A stretch of 64,000 nt of DNA from Tetraselmis striata (GCA_006384855.1 VCJN01003190.1:62001-126000), one strand, 5' to 3'. Shown: positions 34,213 through 46,143, numbered from the stretch's first letter. Made by a program: numbers and translations. Notes: generated by a model from the sequence alone, not told the origin.

Positions 34213-37200
34213 CTACATATCATCTTCGAGCACATAATCCCCTCGACGCTCTGCCGCCTCTTGCCTCCTCTTCTCAGCCGCTGCACGCTCTGCCCGCTCC
34301 TCTCCCTCGGTCATTGGAAGTGGTAGACCCGGCCACTTCTCGAAGTCATCTGGACGCAGCCTTTGAGTCTCGTCCCATGGCTTCTCTTTGAACCATGAGG
34401 TCATCCTGGACTTCATCCCAGCGATTTGCGTTTTCTGGTTGTCAAAGAGGATCGTCTTCAAGTTCATGTGTGTGAACGAGTAGCTCGGATGCATATGGTC
34501 CCACCACACGGAAAAGGCCGCAGCGACCTGGAAAAGGCGTGGCAAACCGCACAAGGCGTTAATTTTTTATGTTGATCCCATTGTCACTCACCCGGGTTGC
34601 GCCCCTCACGCACCGCGGTTGTCCCGGTTCCGGCTGTGACGTCGACGATTGTTGTCCCGTCTGTTGCCGCCATCTTAAGGTGCTTGGCGAAGAGAGCGAC
34701 AGGCTTTTGGTACTTGTTCACCGTCTGTTTGTTCTCGTCCTTCAGTTTCGAACTGTCTTTGAAGTGACCCAACAAGATGGATGTAGAGAACCTGGAAAGG
34801 CACAACCGGCTTAGCGAGTAAATAAATACAAGCCGGCTATTTTCCACGGATCAAATCTCACCTTCGGGGATCATCGAAACGGATGTTGTCAGCTATGATG
34901 CTTGGCGGGGGCTTCCTGACGTAGAGGTAGTACTCAGCGTCGTGACGCAGAGAACTGCCCATCTTCATCCCGCAATCCTTGGCCCAAGTCGGGACGTGAT
35001 AGATAAGGTCCTCAGCTTGTTTTTGTACGGATGTGATTGCGGATCCAAGTTGCTGGTCCGAGAGGTGAATGAAGAAATGGCACCCATCGAGAGCAGTGTG
35101 GACGTCAGAAGATCAAGTCAGGATATTCAACTGCTTACGCGGGGAAAATCGGGAATGAGATAAATGAAAGCACAGTCATCTACGCACCTACGTCATCTAC
35201 GCATCATGTACGCAGCTTACCGTTGTGGGCGCGAGCAGAGGTCAATCAAATTTGAGAACTCGCTGCTCTTCTCGTCTTTGATGCCGATCTTCTCTAGTTC
35301 AACTTGAAGAACTTCAGACTTCTTGAACTCCTTCACTACTCTAATTTGCGGAAGTTCCCTAAAGCCGGGGCGAGTTGCAGCCTGATCTGCATACCAGCTC
35401 TCGAAACATCTGCGAGGATTCTGCAAAAACAATTGCACCGATTTTAAAATTCCGAACGATTGTACCTCTGACATACCGTATCGTCCCGCTGATGACAAAC
35501 TAATTCGTCCCGCTGATGACAGACCGTTTCGTCCCACTGATGACATACAGTTTCGTCCCACTGATGACATACAGTTTCGTCCCACTGATGACATACCGTT
35601 TCGTCCCACCGACGACAGAACGTTTCGTCCCACTGATGACAGAACGTTTCGTCCCACTGATGACAGAACGTTTCGTCCCACTGATGACAAACCGTTTCGT
35701 CCCACTGATGACAAACCGTTTCGTCCCACTGATGACATGACATACCATTTCGTCCCACTGATGACATACCGTTTCGTCCCACTGATGACATACCGTTTCG
35801 TCCCACTGATGACACACCGTTTCGTCCCACTGAGGACAAACCGTTCCGTCCCACTGATGACAGACCGTTTCGTCCCGCTGATGACAAACCGTTTCGTCCC
35901 ACTGACAGACATATTTTTAACCCGCTGACGGCAGAACGACTTCTGTCACACTTTACGCCTATTTGCTCCCACGGTCAGCTTATTAATAATTTGGGAGAAT
36001 GGGTCGCTCACCAGGAGTTTGTGCATGGACATGTCTCCCACGACGGTGTGACCCGCGTCGTTGAGCTTCATCGACATGCAGCGGCCGACTTCCGGCGAGA
36101 GGCCGATGTACATCTTGTCCGACGTGAGGTGGATGCCTTTGTTGGCTTTGTAGATTTCCGGATAATTTTCTTTCACCATGCGCTTCGCCTCCCGTCTGTG
36201 GCTGCCGTCGATGTTGGCTTGACGCGCGCCGTGGGCGCCCAAAAACTTGATGATTACGTCGATCTCTGGCTTGTAGGAACTTGAATCCGCCAACCTCGGC
36301 TTCTCCCCGCCTTCGAATGCTGCGACTAGCTCCTTGAAGTTGGCCATGGTCAGAGCGAGGGGCTCATACTCTTCGCGGAACGTTGAGGTCATACCCTTGG
36401 CAACCACTGGAAAGGACACTGAGAAATTCTCGGCGGATAGGGAAGGATTTCTCTGAATAACAAATGCAAGAAATGGATGTCAGTAAGTTGCATTGTGTAT
36501 TGATTTAGATTTGTCTACACATATTTGATCCGGATAGGTACATGTCGCGACAGGCTTTTACCTTGTAGCTTTGCGCCACCATATTGCAGTCTTGCAGCTT
36601 TGGGGAACGGAATTTAAATTCTGGCGGCGGTGCGACGAACTTATCGGATGGGAAGCTGAAAATGTGAGGCAGCCCCATATCCTTGTCGATGACGAGGTTG
36701 ACTTTGTCGGCGTATAACGTGTTGATGTCGCCACCGTGAGATGTCTTCACCTCTGGATCAGCAATCTCGACTCTGAAGTGGCCGTAAGAGATCCAGTCGA
36801 CGGCACCGGTGTGGTGGAAGCCATTCAAGGCCGGCGGGACGGCCAACGTGTCGACGTATGGAAGCGCGTTCCTAAAAGTCCTTGTCAATGTTGGCCAAGT
36901 CATCGATGTCAATCTGACCAGACGCGAAACCTGTCAGCGCCTGCGACAGCACATTGCGCTCGACCAAAGTCCATGCGTAGTAAGACTGGAACCGCGGCTG
37001 GAAGGAGAGTGGCGGTTGGATCGCGTGGAGTAGCAACCTCTCAAAGCTGACATCGATCATGAACTCCTTGTGCAGTGTCAAGCGATAAGGTTCAAGAGAG
37101 ATCTGCGGTAACAAGCATAAGAATATTACTACTTATTGATACACGAAATTGACACGAATTCAGAGACACCATATAAGCTTTACTCACACCGTAGTTTCCG

Positions 37201-39597
37201 GCCGAGTCCAGCTCGACGTCCTTGATCTTTCCGATACACGCGAGAAGTGGTCCCTTCGGATCATCGAAAAAGTCCTTGCCAATCACCAGGCTCGCCTTGT
37301 GCAATTCGATGTACAAATAGATCTGTACCTCAGCACTTGTGTTCTTGAACCAGTGGATAGTCCAGCTCCTTGAGGTAAAGTCGCTGTAGGAGTCATGTTC
37401 TTGGGATCCGTCCCTCTCGTCAAAGAAGTCGTCGTAAGAGGCGACTGTCATCAGCTTTGTCTTCCTCTCGGGTCCAGGAGTGCCGGTGATGTCGAGAGCT
37501 TGCTTACGCTTCTCTGCCGCCCGTTGCCTCCGTTCTTCCTCTGTGCCGAAGACCTCTTCATCCGTGCACATACTCCGGAATTCAGGAACCCTTCTTCTCG
37601 GAGCCTCGGCAACAGGGGCTCGAGAACCATAGGCTCCAGAACCGGACGCTTGCCCGGTAGTCGGCGCTGGAGTCTCGAGCTCGGGCTCCGGCTCAGTGTG
37701 CTCTATTTCAGGCTCCGGCTCCGGCTCTGGCTCGGGCTCCGGATCGGGCACATGCTCCGGCTCTGTTTCTGGTACTTGTGGCGGCCCTTTAGACAAAGAA
37801 GAGCCTTGAGTAGGGGAACCTGTAAAGAATGAGTAGAGTGTACTCAATACACCTGCAGTGGGCGTCACGATTAACTTCTGGACGGTATCGCCATACACCA
37901 TCAACGCCAGTCGTGATTTTCTTACCTGGGGACACCGATTTACCGGCTGCTTCCGACGCGGTTGCCTGCGCAAATTGACGACCTGTTGGAACGTCAGATA
38001 ACTCACTAACGAGAAATTAATCGAAGGGATTGGGAAGGCAGGGATTGAAACTTTCAGTCACAATTACCTGGAGTCACAATCGTCTCTGAAACCTTTTCTT
38101 TTCCCTTGGATTCCTTTGAAGCTTGAGTCGCTACTGGCTCATGTGCGCGTCCTTTCGAACATGTCAACACACATGATTTCAAACAATGTCAATATGACAC
38201 AGTGCACACACGAAAATCATATGATTGGAGAGGCAAGGACCTGATTGATAGTAAGCTTGCATGAGCTTTTCGTAATCGATTAGCCTTCGCGCTGTCTGCA
38301 TTTGAGCATCTGAGAGTACTTGGCCGCTCATGATTTGGGCCCTCAAGAGAGCCGCGGCCGATCTTTCTCCTTGCGAGTGCGTGCCGTAAACCGGCACCCC
38401 ACCTCCTAAAATGCTCGGTTTCCAGGGGTTGCTTGATGCCTCAGCGCCCGCTCTAGCTGCAGAAGCTGAGGCTGCACGGCTCTACTTCGCCGCCGGCTGC
38501 TCGGGCACAGAAGATGACGCCTTGTGTTTTCTCCCGACTAGCGCTCCGAGCGCATCGAATTCGTTTGCTTTCTCGGTAGGTTTTGATGTACGCTTGGACC
38601 TTCGACCTATTAATATCATATTCTGTCAGACCGTTTCGTCCCACTGATGACAGACCGTTTCGTCCCACTGATGACAAACCGTTTCGTCCCATTGATGACA
38701 AACCGTTTCGTCCCACTGATGACAAACCGTTTCGTCCCGCTAACGCCAGACCGTTTCGTCCCACTGATGACAAACCGTTTCGTCGCACTGATGACAAACC
38801 GTTTCGTCCCAGTGATGACATACTGTTTCGTCCCGCTGATGACAAACCGTTTCGTCCCGCTGATGACATACCGTTTCGTCCCGCTGATGGCAAACCGTTT
38901 TGTCCCGCTGATGACAAACCGTTTCGTCCCACTGATGACAAACCGTTTCGTCCCCTTGATGACAAACCGTCTTGTCCCACTGATGACAAACCGTTCCGTC
39001 CCGCTGATGACAAACCGTTTCGTCCCGCTGATGACAAACCGTTTCGTCCCACTGATGACAAACCGTTTCGTCCCACTGATGACAAACCGTTTCGTCCCAC
39101 TGATGACAAACCGTTTCGTCCCACTGATGACAAACCGTTTCGTCCCACTGATGACAGAACTTTTTCCAATAAGTTATGTACTGCGGTTTAATTATGTTAT
39201 GTCTTTAAGTACTGCGCTTCACACTAATATTAAACCACTCCTTACGGCGGAGTACAGGCACAGGGTCCACCTCGCCGCTCGCCACCCCCACCCCCCTCCC
39301 ACCACCAATGAGCATCCTTAATGATCTTGCCGCAGCTGCCTCGACGGGACGTAATACTACCGTGCAGGACCCTAATGCCGCTCGTCTCGTTTGGGTTTCT
39401 ATTCCCACTCGTCTGCCTACACCTCGAGCGGTCCTAGATTACACCGCTTCTACAGGGAACCCTAACCGAACTCGCTAGATCTGGCCGCATCACGCGTCGA
39501 GCAGGCGGGCAGCTATTGTACGCGTGCGCAACTCACCTGGGGTGGCCTCGTCCTTGTCTTCCTTGTCCTTGGCAGGCTCGTTCTTCTTCGGCGCCAT
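34213..39597 (-). CDS. Transposon-borne protein with N4/N6 DNA methyltransferase-like C-terminus
   Basis: The first exon (39537-39597) starts MAPKKNEPAKDKEDKDEATP and ends at a GTGAGT donor. Later exons include 38240-38600, pieces at 38070 and 37930, a Pro/Glu-rich repeat (PEPEPEPEPE) near 37700, then unknown globular regions to 35945. The C-terminal exons form a methyltransferase-like block: CHFFIHLSDQQLGSA, YHVPTWAKDCGMK, EYYLYVRKPPP, NKYQKPVALFAKHL and IVDVTAGTGTTAVAAAF. The order and spacing fit the second half of N6_N4_Mtase proteins, where VLDPFAGSGTT binds S-adenosylmethionine. I could not find a DPPY-type catalytic motif, so activity is doubtful. The frame has a TAG at 38484-38482, and the join near 35130-35230 is unclear. 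The terminal exon is 34213-34527. Confidence 0.6.
35470..35925. repeat. 24-bp minisatellite array 1 (late intron of the methyltransferase-like gene)
   Basis: About 19 units of CGTTTCGTCCCACTGATGACAAAC or close variants. The array lies between the exon ending near 35946 and the exon starting near 35440 of the minus-strand gene. Units vary mainly in the last bases (ACATAC, ACAGAA, ACAAAC). Confidence 0.9.
38630..39162. repeat. 24-bp minisatellite array 2 (intron 1 of the methyltransferase-like gene)
   Basis: About 22 units of the same 24-bp repeat as array 1, in the same orientation on the plus strand. It lies between the start exon (39537-39597) and the next exon near 38600. Confidence 0.9.
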
Positions 39598-40233
39598 TCT
39601 GGCGGTAGGTAGGTTGACGCGGTAGATGAGCGGGTTTCTTGGTGGGAAGCGGTGAGGGAGAGGTGGAAATGACGTGGTCTTTGTCTGCCGCCGCTCTGAC
39701 CCTTGCTAGACCAACGGCGCGTGTGCGCACACTATAGTGCACCTCGTCATCGTCATCAGGTTCATGTATTTTGCACCGCGACGAATATACAAGGCAAACT
39801 ACTGCGACTATATATTACTATTACTGAAAGATAAAATATTCCCTACTCGAGAGTCATAACGGTACGAGAGTACAGTGGCGTGGCAATAATATTCCTTCAT
39901 GGGATGATATATTCCTTGGATTGGATTCGGGTGTACTTACTAGTATAGAACTATTAACGGCATACGAAAGAAACACGAAATAACACGAAATATTACCCAG
40001 GAAAATTTTCCTAAATATTTCCTGTAGTACGATTTACAAACTCACATGTACGGCATCCTGTATTTTGGCTCAGTACCGCTCCGGTATTTGAGTCATCAGG
40101 TTCACTTATTTTGACCCGTAGCTGGATATTATGCACCCCGGTCAACGCCCCGTCCGAGAACGATCATCGGCCGTCACTCTTCCTCACCACAGATCACAGT
40201 CCTTCACCGCCCCCACTCGCCCCACGCTGCAGC
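39598..40233. promoter_or_regulatory. Shared divergent promoter region
   Basis: The start codons of the two divergent genes are about 640 bp apart. The interval is AT-rich around 39770-40020 and contains the terminal-type word TATTTTGCACCG at 39771-39782, with relatives near 40099 and 40128. A promoter that also binds the element's own transposase would be typical, but that is inference. Confidence 0.45.
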
Positions 40234-43200
40234 ATGGCGGCGGTCGAAAGCATGGCCTCTTCTCCAGGATCCGGCGCGTCGGACACTACAGTTACATTAC
40301 CGCCGTGTTCGTGCCGCAGCGGGTACTCGTGTGATTGCGACGCGCGTGCTAGTGATCGTAAGGAGCCTGAGAAAAGGAAGTACACGTGGGGCAAGGGCTC
40401 CGATGAGGTCGCCGAAAGCGATACTGGCAAGGTCTCGTCTCTGATCAGCAAGCGCACCTCTCGCGACTGCATCCGCCTCATGCTCGACAAGGAGGCTAGC
40501 GAGCAGTCGCCATGCTGCTCGCGGAAGTGCGTGCACAAGCTATACACACAGTGCGGAGAGGCCCTCGTTGATGCCGTGTTGGACCGTGCGTTTACCGTAT
40601 ACTCTGGCAATCAGAACCGCTCCTTTGACCGGCTCGCTCAGGTTCTCAGGGGTGGCTACGAGTCGGCATCCGACAAGTTCGATTACATGTTTGATCACGG
40701 TGGCTACTTGCGCTCTTTCGATCATCGAGGCCCCATCTACACGTGTGGGCGTGCGTGGGAGGCCTTGCATCAAGTCCCGAAACACAGACGTCTCGTGATC
40801 CAACGGTCGGTTGTGGACAACGAACCCACATACATCAGGCAGCGCAAGCAATACGAGAGCAGACAAACCGGACCGAGGGAGCATGTGCGCATGTTCCTCG
40901 AGCACGTCTTCTCAGATGACCTCGGTCACGTCGAGATCATGCCTTTTCACGACGGCAACAACGAGACCTTCAAGAAGCAACTACCTCCCTAGATGATCAA
41001 GATTTGCGTCTACTACTATTACAAGTCGTGGGCCGAGGACGACAACGCGATTCTCCGTGGTAAGGCCCAAACTCTCGAGCTGATGACATAACGATTCGTC
41101 CCGCTGATGACAAACCGTTTCGTCCCGCTGATGACAGACCGTTTTGTCCCGCTGATGACAAACCGATTCGTCCCGCAGATGACAGACCGTTTCGTCCCGC
41201 TGATGACAAACCGTTTCGTCCCATTGATGACAGACCGTTTTGTCCCGTTGATGACAAACCGTTTCGTCCCGCTGATGACATACCGTTTTGTCCCGCTGAT
41301 GACAGACCGTTTCGTCCCGCTGATGACAAACCGTTTCGTCCCATTGATGACAGACCGTTTTGTCCCGCTGATGACAAACCGTTTCGTCCCGCTGATGACA
41401 TACCGTTTTGTCCCGCTGATGACAGACCGTTTCGTCCCGCTGATGACAAACCGTTTCGTCCCAGTGATGACAAACCGTTTTGTCCCGCTGATGACATACC
41501 GTTTCGTCCCACTGATGACATACCGTTTCGTCCCCGCCCTTGATGACAAACCGTTTCGTCCCACTGATGACATACCGTTTCGTCTCACTGATGACATACC
41601 GTTTCGTCCCACTGATGACAAACCGTTTCGTCCCACTGATGACAAACCGTTTCGTCCCGCTGATGACAAACCGTTTCGTCCCGCTGATGACAAACCGTTT
41701 CGTCCCACTGATGACAAACCGTTTCGTCCCGCTGATGACAAACCGTTTCGTCCCGCTGATGGCAAACCGTTCCGTCCCGCTGATGATAAACCGTTTTGTC
41801 CCGCTGATGACAAACCGTTTCGTCCCACTGATGACAAACCGTTTTGTCCCGCTGATGACATACCGTTTCGTCCCGCTGATGGCAAACCGTTTCGTCCCAC
41901 CGACCACAAAACCATTTGTCCCACATAACCGGCCGATATCGTCCCACTGCAGACATAACGTTTTGTCCCACTGATGAGAGTCGGTTTTGTCCCACTGCAG
42001 ACAAAACGTTTTGTCCCACTACGGACATACCGTTTCGTCACTGATGACAGCTCGTTTCGCCCTGCTGATTACAGAAGTATTCACCCACTATCGATATAAT
42101 TATTTCGACCCACTTTAGACCGAACTTTTCTGTCTCGCATTATGAGACCTTTTTTGTATACCGACTATCATGCCCCTGCCGCTTTATAGATTTGGCTACC
42201 GAGAGCGAAGTGAAGCTCGCATCGTTCGACACTTTCCGCCGGACTTGGAAGGAAGACTTCCCGGATGTCACCACGCCAAAGGTGAAGCGATTCAGCCACT
42301 GTCCCATTTGCGCGGCGGGCAAAGCACTCAGAGACCAAGCTCGCGAGATTTGCACAAAGGACATGACGCCAGAGGAACGTCAAGTGCACCGTCAACATCA
42401 GCAGCTCGTGAGGCGTCAGGTCAGAGCTGAGTAGAAGGTACACCTCGAGAGAGTGCGCCAGGAACGAAGGGATCTGAACAACGCCGTCTTCCAGTCGCGC
42501 CTTGGCCATGGAAACTTCTTCTTCTTCGAAATTGATAGCATGGACTCCGCGAAGACCCTGTTGCCTCACTGGGTTCGCATCCCCAAGACTGTGAAGCCCG
42601 ACATGCTCCTCAAGTACCACCTCACCTGTGTGAAGTACGACGGATACCGCCCGGATGACATCTACTACTACACCAACACCATCCCCCACGATTCGTCCAC
42701 GACGTGCACTCTAATATGGATCACGATCATGAAGGTGAGCTCGTTAGCCTCCCGATAGATTCGACGTGGTTGTCCGGTAGCCATGGACTGATGAAATCTG
42801 ATCTGCGATGCAGGAAATTCAACACCGTGGTAGAAAGATTCCGTACATCAGAATCCAGATGGACAACACCGCCAGGGAGAACAAGAATAGGAATGTGGCG
42901 GCCCTCTGCAATTGGCTTGTGTCTATCGGCATCTGCGACGTCATTCATTTGGTCTTCTTGCCTGTCGGGCACACTCACGAACGGGTTGACCAGATCTTCA
43001 GCCGCATCAGTCTTGCGCTATCTCGCAGCTCCGCCTACACAATCGAGGCCTTTCTTGACTTGGTGGCAAAGGCATTCTCGCCCACTCCGAAGATTGCTGA
43101 GCTCTCATTCTCCCTCGACTTCTCTGAGTGGTTAAGGCCCCATTTCCAAGACCACATTCAGGACATCAGTAAGCCGCACAAATTCGAGTTCACCCGTGAC

Positions 43201-44460
43201 GCCGCCGCCGCGTCTGGCGGCTCGTTGCGCACCGCCTTGTGGTCCAACACACCGCTTTCCGAGCCCGTGCAGATCTTGAAGAACGCGCCAACTGGGACGC
43301 CCGAGATTCGTGCGGGCCGGCCCCTTTTGTACGCTCTCTGCGACAAAAAGAAGCTCGACGCGGTGAAGGTCCAGAGGTACTTGGATGATTTCAAGAAGGT
43401 CAGGTCGTACATCACGGACCTGGCGGTCCAGTGGCACTTTTCTCCAGTCGAGCGCGAGAGCTGGAAGAATCTGCTCGACGACTTGGATGAGATGCAAACT
43501 GCTCCTTCGGCAGCTTTCTCCGGGTTCTAGCCGCAACGGAAAGAGGAAGTTGACGACTTCTTGCGCGCGCACGGGCAGACCGCGCCCGCCGAGGCACGTC
43601 ACACGATGGCTACCAACGCAGACCTCAACAATGCCGAAGCCGCTCGCGTTGAAGCCGAGGTTCGTGCTCAAGTGCTTCAAGATGATAGCGCCTTCCGGGG
43701 AGTTCACGCCGGCGCCAAGGAGAGGCTTCATAACAACACATCGCCCAGCGATGCAAAGGGCTCGAACCTCGTTGTCATCGGCGTCTCCGATGTGAGTCCC
43801 ATTGTTTGTCATTTTTGTCCTTTCGGGACAAAACAGTTTGGTTCATCTACCGTGCTTGTTATTTTGTCCCAATTGGGACAAAAATGACGTGGCGTCTCGC
43901 TCGGGACTAACATAGCTCGTGGTCTTGGCCATCATTAGGTGCATGAGGAAGACAAGTGCCCTGAAACTCTTGGTGATTGGGAGTCGAGATTCGTCATCGG
44001 GCTTGTGAAGTCGCGCGAGACTACCGAAGACACGTTGACCGTGGCCGTATACGAGCCCTTCCATGCCGATGCAATGGGCAAACCTCTCATGCCCCTATGG
44101 TTGTACGCGCAGACAAAAGGAGGGAAGAAGCCAGTTGATACAAGCTGGGAGAAGTGCCTAACGCTTCCTTGGAAGCTTGTTGAAGCCGTCCCCCTTTCGT
44201 ACGCGAAGGCCATCCACGACGCGTCGGGAAGTCGCGAGGTGTTCAACGAGGACGGCACCATGGTCAGAAAGAAGTGGTACGGTAAAAGCGTCCAAGTCGT
44301 GAAGACATACGCGCAAACTGGGTGGCAAATCAGCCAGCCACGAAACAACTGTGTCCACGTCATGTCAACCACCCCAGCGCAACGCAAACCCGGCGAAGTC
44401 GTCAAGTTTAACGCAGCCACGAAGAAGGACTTGCTTGAGTTGGGGATGCTAAACGAATAA
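40234..44460 (+). CDS. DUF7869-like DDE-type transposase, four exons
   Basis: Exons: 40234(or 40111)-41059, 42190-42734, 42814-43791 and 43939-44460, all with GT-AG junctions in register. Exon 1 has a Cys-rich start (CSCRSGYSCDC) and a CCSRKCVHKL motif. Exon 2 has FDTFRRTWKEDFPDV, a CPIC pair and FEIDSMDSAKTLLPHW. Exon 3 has IRIQMDNTARENKNRNV and VFLPVGHTHERVDQIFSRI. The D in SMDSAKT, the MDN and the GHTHE segments match the conserved acidic and His blocks of DUF7869 proteins, which look like RNase-H-fold transposases. In-frame TAG codons stand at 40990-40992, 42432-42434 and 43528-43530, while the gene ends with TAA. Confidence 0.7.
41085..42060. repeat. 24-bp minisatellite array 3 (intron 1 of the transposase gene)
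   Basis: About 38 units of the repeat seen at 35.5 and 38.7 kb, decaying toward 42060 into GTCCCACTGCAGACA-type variants. It fills most of the intron between the donor at 41060 and the acceptor at 42189. Confidence 0.92.
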
Positions 44461-44752
44461 ACTATTAGCAACGTCTTGTGGCTAGCCGGTGGATGTAATC
44501 ATCATTATAAATATTGATTTGCCTCATCTTGTCCTATTTTGGACAAAATGCTCCAAAACCAACATTGGATATGCGTCGCGACTGGCCTGCACGCTGATGA
44601 ATGCTGCACTGCACCCTAGGTCTACAAACCCAAGCAACACCACCCGTGAGTCTTAAGTACTGATAGCGGACTCGGGAACTAGGGTATAACCAAACCCTAA
44701 GGTGCAAAATGAATTCCACGGTGCAAAATAGGTTAAATTACTGTTGGCTGAA

Positions 44753-45250
44753 ACTCCGTCCAAGCTGGGACAAAATATACGAGCGGCTCAAGAAGGCTAA
44801 TTTTTTGGAATAGTGTACTACATAATAACATCAGGGTCGACTATATTATCCCCTCGGCGCTCTGCCGCCTCGAGTCTTCTCTTCTATTCTTCTTTGCCCC
44901 TACACGCTCTTCCCGCTCCTCTTCCACGGTCATTGGCGGGGGTAGACCCGGCCACTTCTCGAAGTCCTTGAGTCTCGTCCCATGGCTTCACTTTGAGCCA
45001 TGACTTCATCCTCCATTTCAACAATTTCCGTGTTTTGGTTGTCGATGAGGACCGTCTTCAATAAGGTCGCGTGTGTGTGTGTGTGTGTGTGTGTGTGAAC
45101 GAGTGGGTCGGGTGCATTGTATCTCGTCCCACCACACAGAAGCTAGGCCACATGGAATTGAACGCGTGGCAAACCGACGAGACGATAATTTGTGTGTTGA
45201 TCGCATTGTTATGTCACTCACCCGGGTTGCTTTGGTAGTTTGACACGCCG
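44753..45250 (-). mobile_element. Truncated second copy of the two-gene transposon
   Basis: From CCGTCCAAGCTGGGACAAAATA near 44757 the sequence follows 34160-34620 in order: the 3' end of the methyltransferase-like gene, including the GAGCGGGAAGAGCG region and the terminal ATGTAG. It is diverged, with a GT microsatellite at 45070-45098 inserted, and it ends near 45250 inside the equivalent of the intron. Confidence 0.75.
45070..45098. repeat. (GT)n microsatellite
   Basis: About 14 uninterrupted GT units inside the truncated transposon copy. Confidence 0.95.
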
Positions 45251-45995
45251 TAACTGCCGTATTATGCAACAGCGACTAAATGCAGCAATATAGTAATAAC
45301 GCTAACATAAAGCAGAAAATTTATAACTATTTCACCAACGCAATGTGAGCAGGCACCCTAAGGTGATCCCGCCACATGTAGGCTGAGGAGGGTCTCACCA
45401 GTTGACCAGCGACGTTGTTGTCAAGACATCATGACAACGGTTGGGGCTACGGGGACACTTGAATATTAGGTTGCTTGTAGAATCCCACGTGTGATGTATG
45501 ATGTATTCGCCCGCGTACCGCAAGAGTTTCATCTCGGAAACTTAGCTGATGACAACACACACACGATCGGCCGTCACCGGCATCCAGCGGCCATTGTTCC
45601 GCCATGGACTTTCTTTGCCAAACGCGCCCGCTGGGGGTCCTGTGGCTACCGGGCATCATGTCTTGGACGGCCACATGAATATTTGAATAACTGAATAAGG
45701 CCCGCCGGCCTCCAAAGTGTCCCTCAAAATGAGACATTAGCCGTTAGTCCACTTAAGTTCTTACTCCCTCAAAATGGACGAGGACTAAGAAATAATATAC
45801 CATATGATTCATCAGCACAACGCTTGTGGCTCATGTCGTCGATGATGATTACACGTGCTAGTTGCAAAATTCAAGGAAATCCAGAAGGAAATCCAGAAGA
45901 AAATCCAGCTACGGCCCACAAGAGGCGGGAACCGCCATGACAGCCATCGACCATGCATCGCCACCAGCCAGCCGCCGCTCCACGCAGTAGGGACG
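45251..45995. other. Intergenic, no gene seen
   Basis: Short open frames only. One minus-strand frame at 45447-45737 shows no domain, and nothing repeats elsewhere in the window that I can see. Confidence 0.4.
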
Positions 45996-45999
45996 CTCT

Positions 46000-46111
46000 C
46001 CCCAGCACACAATCCCGGGCCACTCCAATAGCGGCACTAGGCCGAATGTGATGTGAAGGCGCCAACATGAAAGGGGCTTCGAAGTAGAGGTCTCGCAGCA
46101 AGGAGCGGATA

Positions 46112-46143
<32 letters not shown>

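Larger units (their letters stand above)
33588..44752. mobile_element. Large two-gene DNA transposon with methyltransferase-like and DDE-like genes
   Basis: The element carries two divergent spliced genes: a methyltransferase-like gene on the minus strand (34213-39597) and a DUF7869-like transposase on the plus strand (40234-44460). Candidate ends are imperfect inverted repeats. The left has AACCTATTTTGTATC near 33601, followed by ACTAGGGTTT. The right, on the minus strand, has AACCTATTTTGCACCG near 44735, then TTAGGGTTT. The same AACCTATTTTGCACCG word also occurs at about 33886. Repeats of GGGACAAAA line the left end. A partial second copy begins right after the right end. Exact ends and target duplication are not proven. 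Confidence 0.6.

Noticed and set aside
35470-42060. Hammerhead ribozyme in the 24-bp repeats (CTGATGA on one strand, GGGACGAAAC on the other)
   Set aside because: The two core boxes lie on opposite strands. Neither strand of the unit has CTGATGA followed by GAAA with a closing stem, so the catalytic core cannot form as written.
35470-42060. Repetitive 8-residue proteins encoded by the minisatellites
   Set aside because: The arrays sit between exons with good splice sites, and five frames are open simply because of the repeat length.
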